Part shown: positions 37,191 through 46,344 of the stretch, piece by piece
How positions within the stretch are numbered: the first letter of the stretch is position 1
How the letters are laid out: the number at the start of each line of letters is the position of its first letter
DNA from: Methanobacteriota archaeon
GTDB taxonomy: Archaea; Halobacteriota; Methanosarcinia; Methanosarcinales; Methanosarcinaceae
Assembly (NCBI GenBank): GCA_023399215.1
Contig: JAEWQJ010000043.1
Coordinates: 62,001-126,000, forward strand
Direction of reading: 5' to 3'
DNA: 64,000 bases
The notes under the pieces: model-generated
Seen by the model: only the letters and a program-made list of their open reading frames with translations
Told to the model about the DNA's origin: nothing
The model's database searches: none
Position numbers and translations under genes: made by a program

Positions 37191-38378
37191 TTAAAGTTCT
37201 GCTGTTACTTTTCTTAGATCTTGCAAGAATTCTTCTATATCGCGGGCCGTGTTGTGAGGCATTAGGACCAAGCGAAGAGATCTTGGATTGCGAGTAATTG
37301 AGACGTTCCAACCAAATTTCTTAAGAAGCTGTTCCCGCACAAAATCAGGGTTCGGAACTCTCAGGGCGACCACGTTCATCACAGGCTCGATTAGAGGTTC
37401 AAAGCCGAGTTTTCGAGCTTCTTTAACCAGTTTTGTGGTAAGCTGCATGCAGTACTGTACATTTTTTCTATACCCTTCACGTCCAAGATACTTCATTACG
37501 GCATAAGTGGCAGCGGCTGAAGCTCCACTGCGGGTACCTGTTAGAGTAAACTGAGCTTTTGTTGTAAGATATGGAGTATTTACCTTAAGGAAGTCCAGAA
37601 AAGAAGGAGATCTGAATAATAGGGCACCTGAGGGAATTGTAGAAAGCCCCATCTTATGGGGATCTATTGCAATGGAGGTAACGCCTGGAACTTTGAAATC
37701 GAAAGAGTATGGCTTTTCAAGGAATGGAATCACAAACCCTCCAAAAGCTGCATCAACATGAAGGAAAAGCTCATTTTCAAGAGCAAGCTTTGAAAGTTCC
37801 TCAATCGGATCTATCTGTCCAAATTCTGTATTTCCTGCTATCCCTACGAGTCCTATGGTATTTGCATCAATCAGGCTTTTTACAGATGCAATATTCACCC
37901 TGAATTCAGAATCAAGAAGAGCTCTTTTAACCTCAATTCCCATCATATTGGCGACTTTATCAAATGAGAAGTGAGCTGATTCGGGAACAACTATATTGAG
38001 AATCTCACCTGACTTTTTCCCGTCCTTAGTTACAATGTTTTTCATGCACCTGATAGCCTGAATATTAGATTCCGTGCCTCCTGTTGTAAGATAACCACAA
38101 ACCGAACTCTCACATAACTCTCCTGAAGGAATTTCAACAGACGGAGCATGAAGAAGTTCCCCCAGCATCCGGACAACTTCTTTTTCCAGCCTGTGAGCAC
38201 CTGCAAAAAGTCCCAGATCGCCCAGGTTAGCCTCAATAAATAGCCTGTGAGCCTCAACCGCGATTCTGTGCGGGTGAGTGCACATTGAACTTAAAACCCT
38301 ATAGTAATCCGTATCCTCTGACTTTACATCTTCCAGATAGGAAAATATCTCTTTCTCAGAAAGACCCTGCTCATTCAT
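37191..38378 (-). CDS. mfnA: L-tyrosine/L-aspartate decarboxylase MfnA
   Basis: PLP-dependent group II decarboxylase that makes tyramine for methanofuran (and can make beta-alanine for coenzyme A). The 395-residue protein shows TTGGTESN (98-105), the ring-stacking His136 region ESAHFSFDK, the PLP aspartate in HVDAAFGG (Asp209) and the Schiff-base Lys242 in DPHKMGLS. Length fits archaeal MfnA. It is the last gene before the origin region and is transcribed away from it. Its product feeds the cofactor used by Ftr, whose gene is 4 kb away. Confidence 0.95.
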   Translation of the reverse strand: MNEQGLSEKEIFSYLEDVKSEDTDYYRVLSSMCTHPHRIAVEAHRLFIEANLGDLGLFAGAHRLEKEVVRMLGELLHAPSVEIPSGELCESSVCGYLTTGGTESNIQAIRCMKNIVTKDGKKSGEILNIVVPESAHFSFDKVANMMGIEVKRALLDSEFRVNIASVKSLIDANTIGLVGIAGNTEFGQIDPIEELSKLALENELFLHVDAAFGGFVIPFLEKPYSFDFKVPGVTSIAIDPHKMGLSTIPSGALLFRSPSFLDFLKVNTPYLTTKAQFTLTGTRSGASAAATYAVMKYLGREGYRKNVQYCMQLTTKLVKEARKLGFEPLIEPVMNVVALRVPNPDFVREQLLKKFGWNVSITRNPRSLRLVLMPHNTARDIEEFLQDLRKVTAEL

Positions 38379-38546
38379 GTGGATAAAGTAAAACCAGTTT
38401 TATTTAAAATACTTATGGAATATAACTACTAAATTACCAAGTAACTTTCATAACAACAGGGCGAGTAAGTATCCAAGATCTAAAAAAGGAATGTATGTTA
38501 AGATCCCATAATCATATTAATGTCTGTAATGTCTGCTTCAGAGGGA

Positions 38547-38569
38547 GACCCCTATATTTCGAGTGGAGA
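38547..38569 (-). other. ORB-like element 1
   Basis: On the minus strand it reads TCTCCACTCGAAATATAGGG followed by GTC, matching the archaeal origin recognition box (TCCAGTGGAAAnnnAGGGG type). It is inverted relative to the other four. Confidence 0.7.
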
Positions 38570-38850
38570 CGTTTTCATAGATCTAGAAGACATAAATTTC
38601 TCAGAACATACAGCTTAGATTTATCAATTTTTTAAAGATCAATACTTTTTCTGATTGGATTATCAATACAACGAAATTTTTAATGAATATATTAAATCAA
38701 ATTTTTCTCTATAAAGAAGAACTTCTCAAAAAACAAACTAGCTTTTTTAATAATAAAATATATATAGTATTAATTCTATAACCAAACAACATTATTTTAC
38801 TGATAAACAAAACAAAATTTTATTTTATTTTGCTGCCTAGAATCTCCAAT

Positions 38851-38874
38851 CTCTTTAATGGAAACCATGGGGTC
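38851..38874 (+). other. ORB-like element 2
   Basis: TTTAATGGAAACCATGGGGT matches the ORB consensus with its G-rich end to the right. Confidence 0.65.
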
Positions 38875-38890
38875 TGGGTGTTATATAAAC

Positions 38891-38912
38891 TTTCCAATGG
38901 AAATGAAGGGGC
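38891..38912 (+). other. ORB-like element 3
   Basis: TTCCAATGGAAATGAAGGGG is a strong ORB match, 40 bases from element 2 (about four helical turns, same orientation). Confidence 0.8.
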
Positions 38913-39246
38913 CTACTTTCCGTTTTTACTTTTCTCTCTGTGTTCTCTCTTTCCTTAACTTTTATAATTTCCCTACTTTTTTATTTTCTCTACTTTTATA
39001 ATTTCCTTAATTTTTTTATTCTCTCTACTTTTATAATTTCTGTGACTTTTTTAATTTCCCTACTTTTTTAATTTCCCTAACTTTCTCTATTTCCTTTATC
39101 TATTTCTCACATCAATAGCTCAAAAAATATTAAATCTCTCCACTCTTTAAAGAACTCTGAACTCTGTATATTTACATAATTCTAATTTTATCTTAAAATT
39201 TTTATTCTTTAATTTTATGTAAAAATATTATAATTTTCATAACTTT

Positions 39247-39267
39247 TTCCATTCGAAAAGAAGGGTT
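39247..39267 (+). other. ORB-like element 4 (weak)
   Basis: TTCCATTCGAAAAGAAGGGT is a weaker match with the same spacing of the TGGAAA-like and GGG parts. Confidence 0.5.
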
Positions 39268-39368
39268 CAAATTTAACCTCCATTGGTTATGGAATTCATA
39301 ACTTTTTATCTCAGTTATGCTAAGCTAGATAATGTTGGTTTTTTGTTGAATATTTAAGGTATAAATTG

Positions 39369-39391
39369 TTTCCAGTGGAACTGAAGGGGTC
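39369..39391 (+). other. ORB-like element 5
   Basis: TTCCAGTGGAACTGAAGGGG followed by TC is the best match at the origin to the archaeal ORB consensus. Confidence 0.8.
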
Positions 39392-40359
39392 TTTACCATA
39401 ACAATTAATACGGTGTACTTCCATTGCATCTACTGCAAATATAGCTTAAAATTACTTGCTTATAAACCAATTTCATCTCAAGTTTTGACAAAAGAAGATT
39501 CGGAATATAGATTTTATCTGGCTTGCGATGTATCTTAACACTTAAGATTCGCCCGCCATTTTATCAGCAATTAGTAGAAAATGAGAGTTTCATGAATTAA
39601 CTATAAGAAAGATGTATCTTCTATCCCTTTCTCCTCATTATCAGGATTCATAGGGTTTTTCATAAAGGTACAAACAATAATGAAGTAAAATCTCAGAAAT
39701 CCTAAAATAAATTTTAATTCCAGATATCGAGAGTTAAGACTTCGGAATTAAGAGTTTAACCTTTCTCTCTTTCCCTCTTTCCCTCTTTCCAAAGTCCCTT
39801 ACATGAATCCCATTTACAATTCCCCCAATTCCTTGATGATTATTACAATAATTATTGAAACTTGCTAAACGGTTATTGTAAGATCAATCTAAAGCTTGTC
39901 AAGTAGTTGTGGTTATAATTGTCCAAGCATTTGAAAAGGAAAATCTAAAAAACAACTCTAAAAAAGACAGCTCTAAAAAACAACTCTAAAAACGTAGCCA
40001 AAAACATAATATTCAATAGATGTAGATTTGAGGATTAAGTTGGCTGCAGACTATGAAATTTTTCATGATTTCAGGCAGTGGTAAAACACTTAAAGTTAAA
40101 AAACTTAAAATTAAAACACTTAAAATTAAAACACTTAAAAATCATTATTACAAAAATAAAAATTAAAATAATTCAAAGAAAAGGTAGACAGAGTTTACCA
40201 ACTGTGTTAGTTTATTATATGACTTATATAGTAATATTACTGTGTCAATTAGTGTCAATTAGTTTGACATGCAATGATTTGCATTGTATTAATCATCTGC
40301 GTTAGAATTATCTTAATCCCTTAAATGCTTAACATTATAATTTTTTATAGAGGATCTTC

Positions 40360-41604
40360 ATGATAAAAGCTCAATCATTAGACGGCTTATTCGAAAAATT
40401 ACTTGACGGTAAATCAATTTTCAAAAATAAAGAAGTACTTCGGCCTTCTTACACTCCTGACCTTTTATTGCACAGAAATGAGCAAATTAACAGTCTTGCA
40501 ACAATCTTGGTTTCTGCACTCCGAGGAGAGACTCCTTCCAATGTACTTATTTATGGGAAAACCGGGACAGGAAAAACAGCGGTTACCCGTTATGTTGGAA
40601 AAGAACTTGAAAGGGTAAGTGAAGAAAAATCACTTTTTTGTTCAGTTGTTTATATTAATTGTGAAGTAATTGATACACAGTACCGTCTCCTTGCAAATCT
40701 TGCCAGACATTTCGAAGAAGAAGTTCCTATGACCGGGTGGCCTACTGACCAGGTTTTCATGAAATTCAAGGAAGCAATCGATTCCAAGGAGCAGGTCATT
40801 GTCATAATTCTGGATGAAATCGATAAGTTGATCAAAAAAGGCGATGATGTTCTTTATAACCTATCGAGAATCAATACAGACTTGCAGAGAGCCAAAGTCA
40901 GTATGATTGGCGTTTCAAATGATTTGAAATTCACGGAATTTCTGGACCCAAGGGTCAAAAGTTCCCTGGGTGAAGAAGAACTGATTTTCCCTCCTTATGA
41001 TGCTGAACAGATAAGTGATATCCTGAAACAAAGAGCAAAAATGGCTTATACCGATGGCTCTCTCGGTGAGATGGTAATTCCCTTATGCGCTGCTTTTGCA
41101 GCTCAGGAACACGGCGATGCAAGGCGCGCACTCGACCTCCTGCGGGTCTCGGGGGAAATTGCAGAAAGGGAAAACCAGCCTCAGGTTCTTGAAGAGCACG
41201 TAAGGCGTGCTCAGGAAAAAATCGAAGTTGATCGCGTAGTTGAAGTGGTAAGAACCCTTCCAACACAATCCAAACTCGTACTCTATAGTATCATTCTTTT
41301 ACGGAGCCGGGGCAGAGAAGGTAAGAATGTCACAACAGGTGAGATGTATAATGTTTATCGCCAGCTCTGTCACCATATTGATGTGGATATCCTTACCCAG
41401 CGCAGGGTTACCGATCTCATGTCCGAACTTGACATGCTGGGCATAGTCAACGCAGTGGTTGTAAGTAAAGGCCGTTACGGTAGAACGAAAGAAATTTCCC
41501 TGAGCGTTCCAGTGGAAAGCACCCGTAAAGTACTTCTTGAGGATTACAGGCTCAAACCTCTGGTAGATTTCAAGGCATCAGTTTTCAGCAAGATGTTTTC
41601 ATAA
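40360..41604 (+). CDS. cdc6: Orc1/Cdc6 replication initiator
   Basis: AAA+ initiator that binds ORB elements and loads the MCM helicase. The 414-residue protein has Walker A GKTGTGKT (66-73), Walker B IILDEIDKL (about 149-157), sensor 1 MIGVSND, sensor 2 around DARRALDLLR, and a C-terminal winged-helix DNA-binding domain (about 305-414). AGAGGATCTTC lies just before the ATG. It reads away from the adjacent ORB cluster, the common origin-initiator layout in archaea. Confidence 0.96.
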   Translation: MIKAQSLDGLFEKLLDGKSIFKNKEVLRPSYTPDLLLHRNEQINSLATILVSALRGETPSNVLIYGKTGTGKTAVTRYVGKELERVSEEKSLFCSVVYINCEVIDTQYRLLANLARHFEEEVPMTGWPTDQVFMKFKEAIDSKEQVIVIILDEIDKLIKKGDDVLYNLSRINTDLQRAKVSMIGVSNDLKFTEFLDPRVKSSLGEEELIFPPYDAEQISDILKQRAKMAYTDGSLGEMVIPLCAAFAAQEHGDARRALDLLRVSGEIAERENQPQVLEEHVRRAQEKIEVDRVVEVVRTLPTQSKLVLYSIILLRSRGREGKNVTTGEMYNVYRQLCHHIDVDILTQRRVTDLMSELDMLGIVNAVVVSKGRYGRTKEISLSVPVESTRKVLLEDYRLKPLVDFKASVFSKMFS

Positions 41605-42187
41605 AAATAGGTATGTTTTCATAGGAATGGGACGTGTCTTCATAGGAATAAGGCATGTTTTCATAAGGATGAGACTTTCATATTTTTCGTCCTTTACTTT
41701 CAGTTTTTCAGTTTTTTTCGCGCTCCAGCCTCGCTCCAGCTTATTTTTGTCATTCATTTATTAGTTTTCAGGAAATAATATATACGATCCTGTGATTTGA
41801 CTAGAATTATACCGTCTTGCAGTTAGCTTATGGGCTCGATTATTTAACTTACTATTTAATTTATAATTTTAGCTCTATTGAGCTTTGAAATTAAGATTCA
41901 ATATATCCAGGTTTCTGTTCAAACCTAATAATTCAATAGTTCAAACCCGATAATCCATGATTTAATAGTTTAAATTCAGTAGTTTATGATTCAATAATTC
42001 AAATTCGGTAGTCTATGATTTAATAATTTGAATCCAGTAATTTAAGATTCAATAATTCGAATCCAATGATTAGTGATTAGACAATTCAAATCCAATAATT
42101 CACTATCCAATAATTCAAGTTAATAATTCAGGTCTAATGCTCAAATTAATAGTTTAAATTCAATTAAAGTTTAAAGGGTAATTTTTG
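41605..42187. repeat. Intergenic region with tandem repeats
   Basis: Bases 41608-41675 hold three degenerate copies of GGTATGTTTTCATAGGAATG. Bases 41925-42130 hold about seven degenerate copies of a 30-32-base unit (TTCAATAATTCAAATYCGGTAGTTTATGA-like). No gene is seen. Confidence 0.65.
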
Positions 42188-42748
42188 ATGAAGATAATAG
42201 CGTTCGTAGGCATGCCAGCATCTGGAAAATCGGAAGCTGCCAGAATTGCTGCTGAAATGGACATTCCCGTTATTAACATGGGTGATGTGATCCGGAAGGA
42301 AGTTTCAAGGCTTGGGCTTGAACCCAGTGATTCTAATACCGGAATGGTTGCAACACAGCTTCGCAAATGCGAGGGTATGGATGCAGTCGCAGTACGCTGC
42401 ATTTCCCAAATCAGGGATGCTGGCTCTGGCCTTGTTGTTGTGGACGGGGTACGCGGAATTGCCGAAGTGGAATGCTTCAGGCGAGAATTCGGAGAAGGTT
42501 TTATTCTGATTTCGATTTACGCTCCTATTGAAATCCGCTTTTCCAGAGTTCAGAAACGAGGCAGAAGCGATGATATGAATAGTATAGAAGGACTCCGCAA
42601 CCGGGACGAACGAGAACTCGGCTGGGGAATGGGAACAGCTATAGAGGCATCCAATATCGAAATTGAAAATAATTCCACTCTGGAAATTTTCAAAAAGGAT
42701 GTTGTTGAAGTTTTGAGCAACTACTTAGGAAAAAACCCCGCTGATTAA
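42188..42748 (+). CDS. UPF0200 family P-loop nucleotide kinase-like protein
   Basis: A 186-residue conserved archaeal protein with a P-loop at the very start (FVGMPASGKSEAARIA, about 5-20), GDVIRKEV, a DGVRG motif (about 86-90) and an Arg-rich lid (RVQKRGRSDD). It resembles adenylate/dephospho-CoA kinases, but the substrate is not established; the family is UPF0200. The ATG at 42188 is preferred to the adjacent TTG. It is followed after 72 bases by the UPF0201 gene in the same direction, a conserved archaeal pairing as I recall it. Confidence 0.88.
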   Translation: MKIIAFVGMPASGKSEAARIAAEMDIPVINMGDVIRKEVSRLGLEPSDSNTGMVATQLRKCEGMDAVAVRCISQIRDAGSGLVVVDGVRGIAEVECFRREFGEGFILISIYAPIEIRFSRVQKRGRSDDMNSIEGLRNRDERELGWGMGTAIEASNIEIENNSTLEIFKKDVVEVLSNYLGKNPAD

Positions 42749-42820
42749 CTCTCTTGAATATATTTCTGAAAAAATTCAAAATTCTTGAATTAATCCTTTT
42801 TAAATTACTGGAGTAAATTT

Positions 42821-43300
42821 ATGATACATGTTAAGGTTTCAGCAGCTGTATATCCTACAGAAGACTCGGAAAAGGTTATCAAAGCAGTCTTGTCCCTTTT
42901 TACTGATATTGAACTTGAAAAGAAAGATATTGAGGTCACAGGATCGGAAACAGAAGTTTCTCCTTCCTTTTTCCTTTCAGGGGAAGGAGGAATTGACATT
43001 CTGCAAACCCTGCATGGGCTCATTCGCAGGGAACAAATTATAGATAGCGTCCGCAATAAAGCTTTCAGCAAAGGTTTATCCAGCGACGGGCTTTCGGTTT
43101 GTTTTTCGCTTAACAAACAGGCTGCGTTTGTCGGAATTCCCAGTGTTCCTGCACAGGAAGAATCTCTTGGATCTATTGAAATCATTATCAGAGCTGATTC
43201 TCAGGAAGAAATGGAAAGACTTTTTGAATGGCTTTTGCCTCTTACTGAAGAAGGAAAACCTGTTGTTGAGGTCGAAATGGATTATGTAGAGAGGGATTGA
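42821..43300 (+). CDS. UPF0201 family protein
   Basis: A 159-residue conserved archaeal protein of unknown function. It starts with an alpha/beta segment (MIHVKVSAAVYPTEDSEKVIKAVLSLF) and has a central FLSGEGGIDILQTLHGLIRREQIID helix typical of UPF0201 (COG1325, sometimes suggested to be RNA-related). No catalytic motif is recognised. It is likely co-transcribed with the UPF0200 kinase-like gene. Confidence 0.87.
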   Translation: MIHVKVSAAVYPTEDSEKVIKAVLSLFTDIELEKKDIEVTGSETEVSPSFFLSGEGGIDILQTLHGLIRREQIIDSVRNKAFSKGLSSDGLSVCFSLNKQAAFVGIPSVPAQEESLGSIEIIIRADSQEEMERLFEWLLPLTEEGKPVVEVEMDYVERD

Positions 43301-43575
43301 AGGACCTTAATACATTTAACACAACATACATTTATTTCTCTATAAATTTTTAATATATTGTTAATATCTCTAATATTTTGTAAAAGTGAGGTCGTAAATA
43401 GTTCACTAAACTCATTTACTAAACTCGTTTATTAAAACCGTTCATTAAACTCGTTCATTAAAACCGTTCACTAAACTTGTTTATTAAAACCGTTCACTAA
43501 ACTCGTTCAGTTAAATATATCTCAGTTCTCGCTGGATGACGTATATTGATAAATGAAAAGGAATGAACTTTCATC
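43301..43575. repeat. TTCACTAAACTCG/TTCATTAAAACCG tandem repeats
   Basis: Bases 43398-43512 contain about eight units of roughly 14 bases alternating YTCACTAAACTCGT and TTATTAAAACCGT. No gene is seen. Confidence 0.75.
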
Positions 43576-44349
43576 ATGCAATTGCACAGAATCAGCTATT
43601 CTTCGCGTGCAGTCATTGAAGACCCTTTCAAATGGGCTTACACGCTTGAAGACCATGGGTATACCGGTTGGGAAATCGTACAGGAAGGTTCTCAGTGTCT
43701 GAACAGCAAGAACATTCAGAATTTGAAAAATATCAGTGAAACCACAGGCCTTGAATTAACTCTGCACCTGCCTTTCTCGGATATGAATCTGGCAGGTCTG
43801 AACGACTCAATAAGGGCAGAAGTCATCAGGCAGATGGAGCACTACCTGACTCTTGCCTCTAACTATGTCAATCTAGCTGTAGTACACCCTGGATATCTTT
43901 CCCCTTATGGCGCGCAGGTTCCACAGAAAGCTTATTTTACCAATCTTGCTTCTCTCCAGGAAATCTGTGACTTTGCTGCGGATTTCGGAATTCTTGTTGC
44001 TGTCGAAAATATGCCCGATATGCCGAAAATCTTTGGAAAATATCCTGACGAGATGCTTGAGATGCTTGAATCCATTGGAAGCCATAATGTGGGTTTTACT
44101 TTTGATGTAGGACACGCAAACACTGTAGGGCTTATTGACGATTTTCTGGAACTTTTTAATGAAAAGATCTCTCATGTGCATATCCATGACAACATGGGTA
44201 AAAAAGATGAACATCTACCTCTTGGAAAAGGCACAATAGACTGGAAGAAAGTTATGGAAAAACTTTCGGATTATAAAGGAATTTTCGTTACCGAGATGAG
44301 TTCTGTGGAAGAAGGAATTGAGAGCCTTGAGTTTTTAAGAAATCTGTAA
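43576..44349 (+). CDS. Sugar phosphate isomerase/epimerase-like TIM barrel protein
   Basis: A 257-residue protein of the AP-endonuclease-2/xylose isomerase-like superfamily. Metal-binding positions are visible: LHLPF, VVHPGYLS, VAVENMP, FTFDVGHAN and SHVHIHDNMGKKDEHLPLG, then FVTEMSS. Together they form the E-D-H-E type site. The specific substrate cannot be told: sugar isomerase, endonuclease IV and hydroxypyruvate isomerase all share this fold. It is transcribed alone. Confidence 0.85.
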   Translation: MQLHRISYSSRAVIEDPFKWAYTLEDHGYTGWEIVQEGSQCLNSKNIQNLKNISETTGLELTLHLPFSDMNLAGLNDSIRAEVIRQMEHYLTLASNYVNLAVVHPGYLSPYGAQVPQKAYFTNLASLQEICDFAADFGILVAVENMPDMPKIFGKYPDEMLEMLESIGSHNVGFTFDVGHANTVGLIDDFLELFNEKISHVHIHDNMGKKDEHLPLGKGTIDWKKVMEKLSDYKGIFVTEMSSVEEGIESLEFLRNL

Positions 44350-44445
44350 GATTTAGAGAATCTGTCAACTTTAAGGTTTCTATTTTCCACACCTTTATTT
44401 TTTCATTCTCTTCTATTTTCATCTTTCTTTATCTTCTCAGTTTTC

Positions 44446-45018
44446 TCACTCAGTTAATTCTCTTTCCTGTAATTCTCTTTCCTGTAATTCTCTTTCCTGT
44501 AACTCTTTTTCATTCAAGTATCTGGCCCAGTCGCCGTGCTCGATTCTTTCTGATTCAGGTTTCTCATCATAAACGTAGATAAATCCCCTGAATTTCTGCT
44601 CACCAATTTCTAGATCCACGTATTCCCTGTGGTATCCTCCGAAAAGTTCCATATAATCAATTGATTTGGCAATTTCAAGTTGCTGTTTTCCTGAAAACCT
44701 GCGTACTTCAGCTAAAACACAGGAATTTTCCGAAGGGTAGATGCCGGGATAAGGACCCAGGGAGTAAAGAGCATATCCGTTTACCTTTGTTGTACCCAGA
44801 AACTCTGACCTGTTTTGCAGATCAAAACGACGGCTATTGTAAAGCCCGTTTCTAAGGCTGCCGTAAAGTGCCATGATAAGCTCTTCGCCTTTAGGTTTCT
44901 GGTAAGAACGCTGCCAGCAGACATTTCTGTGAAAAACATCTCCATAGAGAGTCTTATCTCTTACTTTGCTCTCCCTGTCTTCACAAGTAGCTTCATTTTT
45001 TCTTGAATCCTCTGCCAT
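44446..45018 (-). CDS. Gamma-glutamylcyclotransferase (AIG2)-like protein with repeat tail
   Basis: A 190-residue protein whose core (about 46-165) is an AIG2/GGCT domain with the substrate-loop motif YGSLRNGLYN, the Tyr/Gly-rich LGPYPGIYP and a candidate catalytic Glu in YMELFGGYHREYV. The N-terminal 48 residues are charged and may be optional: a second ATG precedes ALYGSLRNG, but AAGGGT supports the longer start. The C terminus is ELQER repeated three times, encoded by 15-base DNA repeats. It follows the SelB-like gene by 45 bases on the same strand. Confidence 0.8.
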   Translation of the reverse strand: MAEDSRKNEATCEDRESKVRDKTLYGDVFHRNVCWQRSYQKPKGEELIMALYGSLRNGLYNSRRFDLQNRSEFLGTTKVNGYALYSLGPYPGIYPSENSCVLAEVRRFSGKQQLEIAKSIDYMELFGGYHREYVDLEIGEQKFRGFIYVYDEKPESERIEHGDWARYLNEKELQERELQERELQERELTE

Positions 45019-45063
45019 ATTATACCCTTAAAAGAATTATTTAATAAATAATTTATAAAATTC

Positions 45064-46134
45064 TTATTTCATAAAGCCATAACCTGCAAACCGCTGAGGC
45101 AGGTCAAGATTTGCCAGCAGGAAACGATCTTCTTTACTATAAGCTACTTTTTTATTACCTGAAATTTCCAGTACGCAGGTACTGCCAGGCTTTACCTCTT
45201 TTACTTCCTGTCCATCAACCAGGATCTTCTCAACACGTACAGGTTCGGACTGCAGGCCAACAAAGAGATGAAGCACACTTGAGGTTTCAATTGCTCGCGT
45301 GAATTTTGAGATGATGCATTCAAGGACATAATCAGTACTTATGATTTCTTTATCGGAGATAATAAATCCCCTTTCTATATCTTTGGCCTGCACGTTTTTA
45401 AGACGCATTCCTACTCTGGTGCCTGTGGGTGCACTGTCAATATCTACATCGTGGCTCTGGATGGATCGGATTTCAATATCCCTGTCCATCGGGAAAATTT
45501 TGGTTTTGTCCTTGTCTTTTGAAATCCCCTGTTTGACAACTCCAAGAACAACGCAGCCTTTTCCAGTAACATTGAACGCATGGTCTATAAACACTCTTGC
45601 AGGCAGACTATTCAACTCAGCCTGTTCAGCTTCAATTTTTTCCGAAATCTCGGAAATTTTGGCTTTGAGGTCTTCCACACCCTCAAAAGGATTTTTTGCA
45701 CCTTTGTTGGTATTCAGGGAAATACATTCCCAGTCTTGGAGAGAAGTGCCCGCAGTCATCAGTTTTATTTTCTTTTTCAGCTCATCGATTGCATACATAT
45801 GGGTACTATCGGACTTTGTCAGGGCAATTATTCCACGCTTAAACCCAAGCAGGTCGAGAGCAACAATGCATTCTCCGGTATGAACACTTGCAGGATTATT
45901 CCTATCAAGGCCATCAGGAGGGACACAGAAGACTGCTACATCTGAAATATTCAGTGCCGTAATCAGGGATTTTAAAGCTTTGGGATAGCCGTGCGAGTCT
46001 ACAAAAACCATTTTCCGGCTCTCCTTATCATTATTATACATAGTTATGTCAGAGGATGTTCCTTTTTTCCCCAGGTTTGCGGCAAGTGAGGTTCTTCCAC
46101 TCTTTTCCGTCCCGATAATTGCAACGTTTGTCAT
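45064..46134 (-). CDS. Degenerate SelB/EF-Tu-like translational GTPase
   Basis: A 356-residue protein with the layout of archaeal SelB/EF-Tu: a G domain (1-165), then two beta-barrel domains (about 190-275 with HAFNVTGKGCVVLGVVKQG, and 280-356). G-domain motifs are eroded: the P-loop is GTEKSGRTSL (Arg for Lys), the DxxG box is VDSHGYP, and the NKxD box is TKSD. Methanosarcina are not known to make selenocysteine, so ordinary SelB function is unlikely. It may be a ribosome- or tRNA-binding factor with weak or no GTPase activity. GAAGGAAT precedes the ATG. It is first in a likely two-gene operon with the AIG2-like gene. Confidence 0.8.
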   Translation of the reverse strand: MTNVAIIGTEKSGRTSLAANLGKKGTSSDITMYNNDKESRKMVFVDSHGYPKALKSLITALNISDVAVFCVPPDGLDRNNPASVHTGECIVALDLLGFKRGIIALTKSDSTHMYAIDELKKKIKLMTAGTSLQDWECISLNTNKGAKNPFEGVEDLKAKISEISEKIEAEQAELNSLPARVFIDHAFNVTGKGCVVLGVVKQGISKDKDKTKIFPMDRDIEIRSIQSHDVDIDSAPTGTRVGMRLKNVQAKDIERGFIISDKEIISTDYVLECIISKFTRAIETSSVLHLFVGLQSEPVRVEKILVDGQEVKEVKPGSTCVLEISGNKKVAYSKEDRFLLANLDLPQRFAGYGFMK

Positions 46135-46344
46135 ACTGGATTCCTTCTAATTCTTTGTAATTCCTTATAATTTCTTGATCTGCATGTTATTAATAACTCT
46201 GAATTTACGAGGTGTTATACCTCTGAACCTGCATCTGGTATAATTATACTGTAATATATTTCTTTTCGAAACACTTTGAAAAAAGTTCTTAAAGAAAAAA
46301 GTTCTTAAAAATTCAAATCTTAAAATACAGTCTAGCAGGAAAAG

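Larger units (their letters stand above)
38379..40359. other. oriC: Replication origin region (inferred)
   Basis: A 1.98-kb AT-rich gap between mfnA and cdc6, transcribed away from each other. Five ORB-like motifs occur: one in minus orientation at 38547-38569 and four in plus orientation at 38851-38874, 38891-38912, 39247-39267 and 39369-39391. The inverted groups flank a very AT-rich stretch (38575-38850), a good candidate for the unwinding element. T-rich tracts follow (38930-39110), and simple A/T repeats (ACACTTAAAATTAAA, 40083-40142) precede cdc6. No gene is seen. Confidence 0.85.

Noticed and set aside
41500..41530. TTCCAGTGGAAAG in cdc6 as an ORB
   Set aside because: It lacks the following G-rich part and is explained by coding sequence; the same holds for 58231 and 55455.
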